DNA of 39,324 nt from Telluribacter humicola. Lineage in GTDB: Bacteria; Bacteroidota; Bacteroidia; Cytophagales; Spirosomataceae. The stretch spans positions 1-39,324 of the forward strand of contig NZ_JAFIQT010000014.1 of the NCBI RefSeq assembly GCF_017355935.1, in the 5' to 3' direction. How positions within the stretch are numbered: the stretch's first letter is position 1; each line of letters starts with the position of its first letter. The position numbers and the translations under genes were made by a program. Below the pieces are notes generated by a model that saw only the letters and a list, made by a program, of their open reading frames with translations, was not told the DNA's origin and did not search any database. Of this stretch, positions 7,406 through 15,344 are shown piece after piece.

Positions 7406-9316
7406 ATGAATCAGAACCGTAACGCCGTCTGGGTGCTAGTGACTTTGTTAGCTGCCATAGTAGGGGGTGAGTACTTGCTGTTGATGTATGTTTCGCCTCG
7501 CGATGTGGGCTGGTACAATAGGCTCTTAAACGCGTACATGAAAGGTGGCTGGCTGATTAGGGTAGTCTTCGCTATGATTATCCCCTTAGCGTTTGCCATA
7601 CCCGATGATACTGATTTATCAGGAAACCAAGCCAGGAAGCTGAGGAAGAAAAAGCAGCCCTCTACGCCCGTTCAACTTGTTGCTGTCTTTGGGTACTTAG
7701 CAGGTGTATTGCTGTTAGGCATGGCGCACCAATTTCCGTATCATTTCAAATACCTGGTGCCGGTGGGAGCGGCAATGGGTATTTTTTTTGGAGTAGCTGT
7801 GGGCTTCTGGCTGTTCCGACCAAAGCCCAGGCGGCCCATTGTTGAAGACCGAAAAACAGGTGTTCCGGCTTTAGGGTTCCAGTTCGGTACCACAACGGGC
7901 GGCTGGATAAAAGTACCCAATCCATTTCGGGGTGTCTTCATCGCCGGCGGACCAGGTTCGGGTAAGTCAGACTCGCTGGCTAAACCTTTCATTCGCCAGG
8001 CACTAGAGCAGGACTATTGTGGTATCGTGTATGATGTTAAATTTCCAGAACTTACGAACTACGCCTACCATTGTCGTCAGCATAGCCCAGAAGCAACGTC
8101 GCGATTTTGCGTCATCAACTTCCAGGATATGGACCGGACCCACCGTCTGAATCCGATTGCTCCAGAAAATATTCCCAGCATTGCCTACGCCGAGGAATAC
8201 GCCTTGGCGCTGCTGCGGAACCTGCAACAGGAAACCATTGAGAAGCAGGATTTCTGGTCACGCTCCTGTACATCGGTTTTGACAGGTCTAATTTGGTACC
8301 TCCGCAAGCACCATCCAAAGTGCTGTACCTTGCCGCACGCGGTGACGCTGATCACCAAAATGCCCTATGACAGACTAATGACTATGATTGGAAACGACTC
8401 CGAATGTCTGAGTTATGTGATGAGTGTGGTTACAGCCATTGGTAATAAATCTGCCGACCAACTTTCGGGTGTCATGGGTACCTTGCAGGTCATGCTAGCT
8501 AAGCTGGCGAGTCCCGAAGTCTTCTGGGTGATGTCGGCCACCGATGAGGGATACAGCATGGATTTGAATAACCCCAAACAGCCGATCCTTCTCTGCCTGG
8601 GCGGCGATCGGGAAGTGATGGACTCGTTGCGCCCACTCTTGGGACTATACAGTACGGTAGCACTGAAACGAATGAATCGCAGGGGAAAGCATCATTCGAT
8701 CCTGCTATTGGATGAGGCTCCGACGATTTACATACCTAACTTTGAGCAGATACCCGCCACCGGGCGTAGTTCGCACATTGCGACGGTATATATGTGCCAG
8801 GACTTGTCACAGGTACGGAAGTACTACGGGGAAAAGGAAAGCCAGATGATTCTGGGAACGCTGAGCAACCAGTTTTATGGCGCAGTGTCAAGCGTGGAAA
8901 CGGCCAGGTATGTCAGCCAGTTGATTGGACAGCACGAAGTAATTACTCCGGAAGAATCGCGGGATAATAGTCCTGCTTTCGATTTAAGTAGTGTATTGGA
9001 GGGGCGACACCAGCCCAACCGGGGCCGCAGTACGCTCAACTTCCGGAAGCAGCAACGTCCTATTATCAATCCCGAAGATCTTCATGAGTTTGACCAAGGC
9101 GAATTCATCGGCTTTACGGTTGAATCGAAGGAAGGGCGGTTCTGGGGGAGAATTACTTTAGAAGCTGAGAATAGGGAAATAAATGGACTTCCCAAATTCT
9201 CCACACAGCACGATCTGCAAACCAACATGGACAGCATTGTGCTGGATTGTGCCACAATACTTGGCCTGGAGGATAAGGAGATAGAGAAACTCCTTTATAA
9301 AGGATCAACTCGGTAG
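7406..9316 (+). CDS. Type IV coupling protein (VirD4/TraG-family ATPase)
   Basis: A 636-aa protein with four predicted membrane helices in the first 137 residues (about 8-28, 48-65, 90-107 and 117-137), then a cytosolic ATPase. Walker A is GGPGSGKS (181-188); Walker B is ILLLDEAPT with Asp436-Glu437. The following segment, IPATGRSSHIATVYMCQDLSQ, is typical of VirD4 proteins. It would link the relaxase-DNA complex to the secretion channel encoded on the opposite strand. It is adjacent to the relaxase, as in most MOB modules. The canonical VirD4 role is well established; the assignment here is from motifs and context. Confidence 0.92.
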   Translation: MNQNRNAVWVLVTLLAAIVGGEYLLLMYVSPRDVGWYNRLLNAYMKGGWLIRVVFAMIIPLAFAIPDDTDLSGNQARKLRKKKQPSTPVQLVAVFGYLAGVLLLGMAHQFPYHFKYLVPVGAAMGIFFGVAVGFWLFRPKPRRPIVEDRKTGVPALGFQFGTTTGGWIKVPNPFRGVFIAGGPGSGKSDSLAKPFIRQALEQDYCGIVYDVKFPELTNYAYHCRQHSPEATSRFCVINFQDMDRTHRLNPIAPENIPSIAYAEEYALALLRNLQQETIEKQDFWSRSCTSVLTGLIWYLRKHHPKCCTLPHAVTLITKMPYDRLMTMIGNDSECLSYVMSVVTAIGNKSADQLSGVMGTLQVMLAKLASPEVFWVMSATDEGYSMDLNNPKQPILLCLGGDREVMDSLRPLLGLYSTVALKRMNRRGKHHSILLLDEAPTIYIPNFEQIPATGRSSHIATVYMCQDLSQVRKYYGEKESQMILGTLSNQFYGAVSSVETARYVSQLIGQHEVITPEESRDNSPAFDLSSVLEGRHQPNRGRSTLNFRKQQRPIINPEDLHEFDQGEFIGFTVESKEGRFWGRITLEAENREINGLPKFSTQHDLQTNMDSIVLDCATILGLEDKEIEKLLYKGSTR

Positions 9317-9418
9317 AACAGCATTGGTTATGGGTTAAAATAACGGTTATTGATGACTGTTTGAGTAAGGAAATACGAACGAATATGATTATTTTTAAGT
9401 AACAAAAACAAACAAAAA

Positions 9419-9649
9419 ATGAAAACCATAGACCGTTTGCAGGGCAAGGAATTGGGGGTTGATGTCAAGGTTTTGCCGGACACTTTACTGGTAGATTTCA
9501 CGGCCATTCGCCAGGAGACCATCGAGCGGTACGGGTATGCCGAAAAGCCCGCCGATGAGCCATGGATTATCGGAAAGCTCAGCCGAGAAGACTTTTTCCG
9601 TATGAAAGAAGAAGAGCAGGAAGCATCAGGAAACGAAGAAAACCAGTAG
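9419..9649 (+). CDS. Small acidic protein upstream of the NTase-Toprim gene
   Basis: A 76-aa soluble protein of unknown family with an acidic C-terminal tail (KEEEQEASGNEENQ). It begins with a good ATG after an A-rich leader and ends 17 bp before the nucleotidyltransferase-Toprim gene, so the two are probably cotranscribed. A small acidic protein in front of a nucleotidyltransferase-fold gene resembles antitoxin-toxin order, but no antitoxin family is recognised and this remains speculation. Confidence 0.65.
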   Translation: MKTIDRLQGKELGVDVKVLPDTLLVDFTAIRQETIERYGYAEKPADEPWIIGKLSREDFFRMKEEEQEASGNEENQ

Positions 9650-9666
9650 ACAGAAAGGATTGAGAA

Positions 9667-11547
9667 ATGACCCGCGATCAGGAGGAGTTTATGAGAGTGC
9701 TAAATCGGCACCAGGTGGAATATGCGATCATAGGGGGAAAGGCGGTTCAATCGTACGGCAGCACCCGCAAGGCCGACGACCTGGACGTGTGGATTAACCC
9801 GACGGCGGAGAATGCGAATAAAATGGTAGCATCGGTAAAGGAATTCATTGGAGCCAAGCTGCACCCGAGTGATTTTACTGATGATAATGTATTGTACTTT
9901 GGGCGGAACCCTTACCGGATCGACATCCATAAGGACGTGACAGGCTTAGGTCGATTTCCCGATCATTATCCCGATCGGGTACCTGTTCGAACAAATGAAG
10001 GAACTGAGTACAGTGTGTTGTCCCCAAGAGATTTAGTGGCCAGCAAGAAGGCATCTGGACGGGCCAAGGATTTGCAGGACGTGAAATATCTGGAAGAGCG
10101 AGTACTTGGAATCACCCCACGGGAAGATCACAAAGTAAGCGAAACCCAGCAGAGAGCACTTCGGAAAGTCGATTTTGAACAATTCAAGCAGCAAATCGAC
10201 CTGGTTGAATACGCCAAAGACCAAGGCTATATTAAAGATTTGCAGCGTAGCGGTGGCAATTCAGTTTCTCTCTACAAAGCCGACAGCGGAGGGAAAGATA
10301 GGATAGTTGTTTATCCTCGGCAGGGTGCAGGAACCGATATCTACTTTAATCCCAACGATGGAGCTGATAAGGGTACCGTTGTGCAGTTTCAGCATCGACG
10401 GGGGACGGGGGAGTGGAAGGATACGATAGAAAAATTGCAGCAATATGTCGGTCAGGTAGATACTCGCGTGGAGCGGATTGCAAGCCAAACAGCGGCATCA
10501 GCAACAAATCCACCGGCTCCGACCCGGGAGCAGGCCGTCGTTCGGAGCTTTGATTTAAAGCCGTTGAGTGATACCAACTATCTCAAAAGCCGGGGGCTAT
10601 CGGATGAAACGATTGAAGCCCCTGAATTTGAAAATGCCGTTTTTAATAGAACCTACTTTGACCGTAGCCGGAGTAAGCAGTTTGTCAATACGGTGTTTCC
10701 TATCAAGAATGAACAGGGTACCGTGGCCATCATTGTCCGGAACGAAAATGTCAAAATCGTGGACGGTTCCCGTGGCGACGGTATTTGGATTTCTAATCCG
10801 AAGGTAGTCGAACCGGGCGGAAGGGTGGACCGGATGGTGATCGCCGAAAGCCCCATCGACGCTATGAGTTTTCACCAAATGAGACCTCCGGCGGAAGGAG
10901 AGAAAAGGCTCTACCTCGGTACGGCGGGAAATTTGTCATCCGGAGCCCCGGATACAGTGCAGAAACTGATTGACAAGTACCAGCCCCGGCAGATCGTCAT
11001 GGCTAACGATAACGACAATGCCGGCATTCGTAACAATATCAATTTGGTGGGCCGTATGCGGTATTCTGGCATTGAGGAAAGCAACAACATACAAGCGCAC
11101 TTAAACCTGCCGTCCCCCAGTCAGGCACGGCTTACTGTTTCGGTGAGCCACCCCGACCAGGCGACGGGCAGGCAGAGGGTTCAGGAACTGACTGAGCGTT
11201 TTGCGACAGTGCTTAATAAAAACTCACCAAAAGACGAGCCGGAAGCCCGGATCAGTGTGAAGAGCTGGCAGGACAACCGTACCGAGTTTGAAGTATCAAT
11301 GCCCAATACCCGACAAAATTTGATTCGGGCGCAGAACGAACTGACAGTAGCCAAGGGATTACAAAAGGTCGTAAGTTTAAAACTGCCGCACAACAAAGAC
11401 TTTACGGAGGACTTGCAAAAAGGAGAAAAGTTGCATCTGACGCCTTTGCCGGGGCCGATGAAACAGCAGGCCGCTCCCATCCTAAGCCCCGAAGTGCCGA
11501 AGATGGTACCAAAGTTTGATTTGCCTCCGTCCGGAATGAAACGATAG
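9667..11547 (+). CDS. Nucleotidyltransferase-fold domain fused to a Toprim primase-like protein
   Basis: A 626-aa protein with two recognisable parts. Residues 1-150 are a minimal nucleotidyltransferase: IIGGKAVQSYGS (21-32) followed by DLD (Asp38/Asp40) and a third acid in RIDIH (Asp86), the three carboxylates of the fold. Residues about 160-270 resemble the N-terminal region of plasmid DUF3991/Toprim proteins (FKQQIDLVEYAKDQGY, then DKGTVVQFQHRR), though I see no zinc-binding CHC2 cysteines. Residues 385-465 form the Toprim core, with Glu394 (AESPID) and the Asp448/Asp450 pair (NDND). The last 150 residues are charged and unassigned. Position after the coupling protein fits a transfer-associated primase; the added NTase is the unusual part. 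Confidence 0.8.
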   Translation: MTRDQEEFMRVLNRHQVEYAIIGGKAVQSYGSTRKADDLDVWINPTAENANKMVASVKEFIGAKLHPSDFTDDNVLYFGRNPYRIDIHKDVTGLGRFPDHYPDRVPVRTNEGTEYSVLSPRDLVASKKASGRAKDLQDVKYLEERVLGITPREDHKVSETQQRALRKVDFEQFKQQIDLVEYAKDQGYIKDLQRSGGNSVSLYKADSGGKDRIVVYPRQGAGTDIYFNPNDGADKGTVVQFQHRRGTGEWKDTIEKLQQYVGQVDTRVERIASQTAASATNPPAPTREQAVVRSFDLKPLSDTNYLKSRGLSDETIEAPEFENAVFNRTYFDRSRSKQFVNTVFPIKNEQGTVAIIVRNENVKIVDGSRGDGIWISNPKVVEPGGRVDRMVIAESPIDAMSFHQMRPPAEGEKRLYLGTAGNLSSGAPDTVQKLIDKYQPRQIVMANDNDNAGIRNNINLVGRMRYSGIEESNNIQAHLNLPSPSQARLTVSVSHPDQATGRQRVQELTERFATVLNKNSPKDEPEARISVKSWQDNRTEFEVSMPNTRQNLIRAQNELTVAKGLQKVVSLKLPHNKDFTEDLQKGEKLHLTPLPGPMKQQAAPILSPEVPKMVPKFDLPPSGMKR

Positions 11548-11586
11548 TTGGATCATTGCTTTAAAAGTTGGCTATAAACCTATCCT

Positions 11587-12216
11587 ATGAAGTACTTCAT
11601 CGTCGATACAGAAACGAACGGACTGCCGCAGAGCTATCATCTGCCTGTTACGGATCTGTCAAACTGGCCAAGACTTATCTCCGTAGCCTGGGGCTTGTAT
11701 GATGAGGAGGGGCATCAATTGAACCAACATTACGAGCTGGTAAAATCGGATGGTTTTCGCTGGAATAAAGTAGCGCAGCGGATCCACGGAATCACCCAGG
11801 AGCAAGCAGAACGGAAAGGAAAGCCTCTGGCCGAAATCTTGGAACAATTGCGGCAGGACGTTGAAAAGGCTGATGCCTGGGTGGGACATAATATTGGCCT
11901 TGATTATGGAGTGATCGGGGCCGAGTTTATTCGAATGCAGCTAGCACAGTCGGCTAGGGTAGGGGAGCTGCCCGCCCGGCCGTTGCTTTGTACGATGGAG
12001 GCGAGTACCTACGTACCTGGAAACCCAGAACCGGTCCGCCTGGATGAATTATACCATCAGCTGACGGGCCGACGAATGAAGGGAATGCACAACGCCAGTG
12101 CCGATATGCTGGCCACGGCTACATGTTTTTTTGAACTTAAACGAAGAGGATATTTTGGAAATGAAGAGATTGAGCGTCATCGCATCAGCCATCCTATTGA
12201 TTCTAAACCTGTATAG
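11587..12216 (+). CDS. DnaQ-like 3'-5' exonuclease (DEDDh)
   Basis: A 209-aa protein with the exonuclease motifs in order: Exo I FIVDTETNG (Asp7, Glu9), Exo II GHNIGLDYGVI with the second-motif Asp, and Exo III HNASADMLAT with catalytic His and Asp. RIHGIT matches the usual sequence between Exo I and II. It probably trims 3' ends during plasmid DNA processing. The gene follows the Toprim gene by 39 bp on the same strand, and its last 56 bp overlap the next gene in another frame. Confidence 0.9.
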   Translation: MKYFIVDTETNGLPQSYHLPVTDLSNWPRLISVAWGLYDEEGHQLNQHYELVKSDGFRWNKVAQRIHGITQEQAERKGKPLAEILEQLRQDVEKADAWVGHNIGLDYGVIGAEFIRMQLAQSARVGELPARPLLCTMEASTYVPGNPEPVRLDELYHQLTGRRMKGMHNASADMLATATCFFELKRRGYFGNEEIERHRISHPIDSKPV

Positions 12217-12637
12217 CTGTCAAGATAAAAATCCTGAACCCAACTTTCCGCCAACGAAAGCATATTATGCTTTTCGGGTATTCAAACCAACCAATCCCAG
12301 CCAACCACGTAACGAAGTGGGTTTTGATACGCTTTCCTACCGCGCTGAGGACGGGAGCACCCATATCCTGACAAATCGTACTATCTACTATACTAACGAT
12401 TATGATACTACGATTTATACCAATGTTCACTCTGATCGTATACTGGAAGGGTATCTGGTCGCTGGCAAGGCGCAAAACGTTACTATTGAAGTTGGCATTA
12501 TTGATAAATCAGGTGCGAAGCGGAAGCAGGATTACAAGCTAGTAGGGTCTAGTAACCAAGCATCGGCCGCTGCGTCTGTTGTGCGGGTCAGGCTGCGAAA
12601 GGAGGTACCATTAGATGAAATTCGGAGTGCCAATTAA
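12161..12637 (+). CDS. Predicted lipoprotein (158 aa)
   Basis: The ATG at 12161 gives a clear lipoprotein signal: MKRLSVIAS, a hydrophobic run, then a lipobox ending LYSC, with Cys21 as the lipidated residue. An upstream ATG at 12098 would put 21 non-signal residues before it, so I reject it. The mature domain has beta-rich character (ITNRTIYYTNDYDTT) and no recognised family. The start lies 56 bp inside the exonuclease gene in another frame. As the last gene of the mobilization block it could be a surface or entry-exclusion lipoprotein, but nothing in the sequence proves that. Confidence 0.75.
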   Translation: MKRLSVIASAILLILNLYSCQDKNPEPNFPPTKAYYAFRVFKPTNPSQPRNEVGFDTLSYRAEDGSTHILTNRTIYYTNDYDTTIYTNVHSDRILEGYLVAGKAQNVTIEVGIIDKSGAKRKQDYKLVGSSNQASAAASVVRVRLRKEVPLDEIRSAN

Positions 12638-12642
12638 CTTGG

Positions 12643-12695
12643 TTATACGTATGCCAGCCACAACATTGGCTGGCATACGTATAATCGCACCTTTT
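12643..12695 (+). terminator. Strong hairpin terminator after the lipoprotein gene
   Basis: TTATACGTATGCCAGCCA (12643-12660) and its perfect 18-bp complement (12667-12684) flank the loop CAACAT. The stem begins 6 bp after the stop codon, and CCTTTTATA follows. It should end transcription of the + strand mobilization block before it meets the convergent tra operon. Confidence 0.8.
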
Positions 12696-12955
12696 ATAAT
12701 AACAATTTATGAATATAACCCCGAGCTCTGTTCGGTGGTGCTAGCTTATACCCGCTGCAACGGTTCCTCACTAGGGTAGATCGAAGCTAGTTTTCGATTC
12801 TATAAAATAGAACTGGCTTTCCAGTCGAACCGACTGTGGTTATGGACCAACCGGCTTAAACTTATGATGATATCATATTTCTTGCATGATCCATAGATTT
12901 GGTCTGGTTTCGTAAACATATTCAGCTTATACTTTTGGCCCAGAGAATAATGTGC
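12696..12955. other. Gene-free spacer between converging transfer modules
   Basis: No convincing coding frame is present on either strand. An imperfect stem-loop is visible around 12786-12820, where AGCTAGTT faces AACTGGCT and ATTCTAT faces ATAGAA. I see no other signal. Confidence 0.4.
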
Positions 12956-13277
12956 TTAGAGGTCTCTGTATCTCATGGTAATCTTGATACCACGGTCGAT
13001 TAGTCTAGCGAGTTCAGAAGCGGATCTGGCATTCTGAACTTGAAGCTCTAACTGTTCCAGGCCTTCTTTCTCATTAGGTGTTGGCTTTCTTTTCAAGAAT
13101 TTCTGTACAGCCTTGACTAGATAACCTTTTTTCTAGACGCTTATCATAGTCTTTCAAGGAGGGGAGACTACCGTATTCAGCATCAAGAAGAATTTTGAAA
13201 GTTGTAGTCTCTGCCCCATGCAGACCTCTTTCGCACTTGAAGGCTCTTCTAATGAAAAATTCATAAAAATTTCCTTG
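12956..13277 (-). pseudogene. Frameshifted gene fragment of unknown family
   Basis: On the - strand an open frame reads FYEFFIRRAFKCERGLHG to DYDKRLEK, then meets a T-run on the + strand (13127-13132). One base shift there lets translation continue as KKGYLVKAVQKFLK to ELARLIDRGIKITMRYRDL and a TAA at 12956-12958. The pieces read as one charged helical protein of about 105 aa without a proper start codon; a stop precedes it near 13278. The family is not recognised. A single homopolymer change could also be a sequencing error. Confidence 0.45.
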
Positions 13278-13356
13278 TTAGTAGGTTTCTCCAGAATTCA
13301 AAGGAATGAGATGGTCCGGTTTATCGGCACAGTGAACTTGCTTAACCTGCAGGATC

Positions 13357-13413
13357 ATGCAACCTATAATCAAAACCCCTAAGCGTCGTAAATACGATGC
13401 GACTTTCAAATTT
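13357..13413 (+). pseudogene. Possible IS3-family OrfA N-terminal remnant
   Basis: From the ATG at 13357 the frame reads MQPIIKTPKRRKYDATFKF; the KRRKYDATFK segment resembles the start of IS3-family OrfA transposases. The resemblance ends after about 19 codons and nothing else of an IS3 element is visible. It is a scar at most. Confidence 0.3.
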
Positions 13414-13477
13414 GCGCCACTCCCTTCAAAATTTTGGATGACTCATGTTAAGCCAAAGCATGGATATAACCGATATA

Positions 13478-14143
13478 TCATCGACTATAGGTCAGCCCCA
13501 ACCGCCACTGATCCTTTTCATATACCATAGTTTGATAACTTTTTTCTTCATGCTTTGCCTGGCTGTTTTCGCCACCAAAGGTCAAATGTACTTCCACCAC
13601 CACTGAATCAGGTGTGATTTCTCGTATGCCTACGGCTTCGGCAGCGGTAATAGTGCCGCCGCGCGTGGCGGTCTGCATGGAGAGAGGGAGTAGTCCCGGC
13701 AGCTGGCGTACTTCGCGGCGGAAGGCGTTGGAAAGGTAGGGATATAGATTAGTGCTGTTGTTGCGGGCGTATTCATTGGCCACGTAAAATGCCTCTTCAG
13801 CTGTCCGCTTGGCTTTCCAGTGCTTGCCCTGGTAAAAGGTTTTGAAAAGGAGAATTACCAGCAAAAGGGCCAGTAATCCGCCGATGGTGTGAAACGGATA
13901 TTTGGCCACAATAGCCGATATTTTGGCTGATAATACCCGGCCGGGGTTTGAATCTTCCTCTTGTTTAGAATCCGCATGTGAGCCAAATTGGCGCGAATTG
14001 CTTACATGCCGCCTGATTGAGTTTTCCTCAATAGGCTCGTGGGCTGGTTTTGTTTTAGCAAATCCATTGATACCATCGCTGCCGTTCAGGCGGGAGAAAT
14101 ACTTTTTTCCAGAGTTATCTTTCATCTTATAAGGAAAGGTCAA
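13478..14143 (-). CDS. Membrane protein of the conjugation operon, last gene
   Basis: A 221-aa protein with a hydrophilic cytoplasmic N-terminus (about residues 1-83), one membrane helix (about 87-106: IGGLLALLLVILLF) and a periplasmic domain ending in QWRLGLTYSR. This bitopic layout and alpha/beta C-terminus are like VirB8/NTF2-type transfer proteins, although the operon already has a TraK. The start overlaps the preceding gene by 17 bp, supporting translational coupling. I cannot name a family; a role in the channel is inferred from operon position. Confidence 0.75.
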   Translation of the reverse strand: MTFPYKMKDNSGKKYFSRLNGSDGINGFAKTKPAHEPIEENSIRRHVSNSRQFGSHADSKQEEDSNPGRVLSAKISAIVAKYPFHTIGGLLALLLVILLFKTFYQGKHWKAKRTAEEAFYVANEYARNNSTNLYPYLSNAFRREVRQLPGLLPLSMQTATRGGTITAAEAVGIREITPDSVVVEVHLTFGGENSQAKHEEKSYQTMVYEKDQWRLGLTYSR

Positions 14144-15344
14144 GGTAACGGTAAGATTCCTGCATATAGGTGCGGGCGCGCTTCATTTCAATTACTTGCT
14201 GAAGAGGGGTCTTTTCCAGCGCATCTTCCATAAGTTCATCGCCTTTCCGACGGTATTCTACGGCCTGAGTTGCCATATCCATTGCCGATTTTTGCAATGA
14301 AGCCCGTTCTCCGGTCGTGAGCCGTAAACCGCGCGGAGAATTTTGTTCAGCAAAATACTCCATGTCAGGAGCCAGTGGGTCCATGATTTGCGGATTCTGA
14401 AAGGCTCCATCCACGCTTGATAAAAAGCCCTGGGCATCGCTGTTTACCTGATCCAGCATCTCTTGAAACATTCCCACCATTTCTTCGGGCATGCTACCAT
14501 TTAGATCACCCAATGACAAAAGGTCAAAACCTATTCCAATGTTGGGAGGATCGCTGATCAGTTGTTGGAGGTTGGCCTGGGACATTCTTTGCATAATGGT
14601 TTGTCGAAGGCGACGGGCAATGTCAAGAGCAGTTCCATTTTGCTCATCGTTCAGAGCATTGTTCAGCGTTACGGATTGCGCGTAGAGCTCATCGGCTAGC
14701 TTATAGTAGAGCAAGGATTGCACGATCTTCTTTTTCTGGGCAGCCGTCTGGAATTGCAGCAGGTGCAGAGCTTCCTCGCCTCGAGCGGTGCCTAAGTCCG
14801 TCAGGTTGGCCGGTTGCCGGGCGTCCAGCCCTGATTTTCCAAAAAACATATTGTAGATGTTGCTACCGCTGTTTTGGGCTAAGGTGTGGTTCCTGGCAGC
14901 ACCATTGGTGATTTGGTTTTCAAGTTGTTGGAGAAAAGCCGCCGACACGTAGCCACTCAGGTACTGGTTCACCTCTAGCTGAATCTGATTGAATACTACA
15001 AGGTCATTGAAGCGAATCTGGCCGTCACGGGAGCGGATGGCTTTAAGTTCAGAAACCGAGCGCATCAATTCTTCGACGCTACGGCTTATTTCTAACTGGG
15101 CTTGTGTGTATATTTCGGTGCCCTGAGAGCTCTCTTCGATCCGGGCCAGCTTAGCAAGCTCCTTTTTATTCTTATCCAGAATTTTTTTCAATTCCAGGAG
15201 TCGTGCCTTGGCATACTTGTCTTGTCCTCCCCCAACGCCAATCAATGAAAGCCCCATTTTCACAATAGCCTCTATCTGGCTATTGGCGGGCACTGGTACT
15301 ATTAGAAGTGTAGCGAGAAGGCAAATAGTGATTAACTTTTTCAT
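14127..15344 (-). CDS. Secreted helical protein of the conjugation operon (possible VirB5-like)
   Basis: A 405-aa protein with a cleavable signal peptide (MKKLITICLLATLLIVPVPANS) and a long, mainly helical, charged body. Residues about 40-115 look coiled-coil (LLELKKILDKNKKELAKLARIEES). Periplasmic location and helical build recall VirB5/TraI-type minor pilus proteins, but the sequence alone does not settle it. The start overlaps the end of traM by 4 bp and its own end overlaps the next gene, so the three are tightly coupled. Confidence 0.78.
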   Translation of the reverse strand: MKKLITICLLATLLIVPVPANSQIEAIVKMGLSLIGVGGGQDKYAKARLLELKKILDKNKKELAKLARIEESSQGTEIYTQAQLEISRSVEELMRSVSELKAIRSRDGQIRFNDLVVFNQIQLEVNQYLSGYVSAAFLQQLENQITNGAARNHTLAQNSGSNIYNMFFGKSGLDARQPANLTDLGTARGEEALHLLQFQTAAQKKKIVQSLLYYKLADELYAQSVTLNNALNDEQNGTALDIARRLRQTIMQRMSQANLQQLISDPPNIGIGFDLLSLGDLNGSMPEEMVGMFQEMLDQVNSDAQGFLSSVDGAFQNPQIMDPLAPDMEYFAEQNSPRGLRLTTGERASLQKSAMDMATQAVEYRRKGDELMEDALEKTPLQQVIEMKRARTYMQESYRYLDLSL

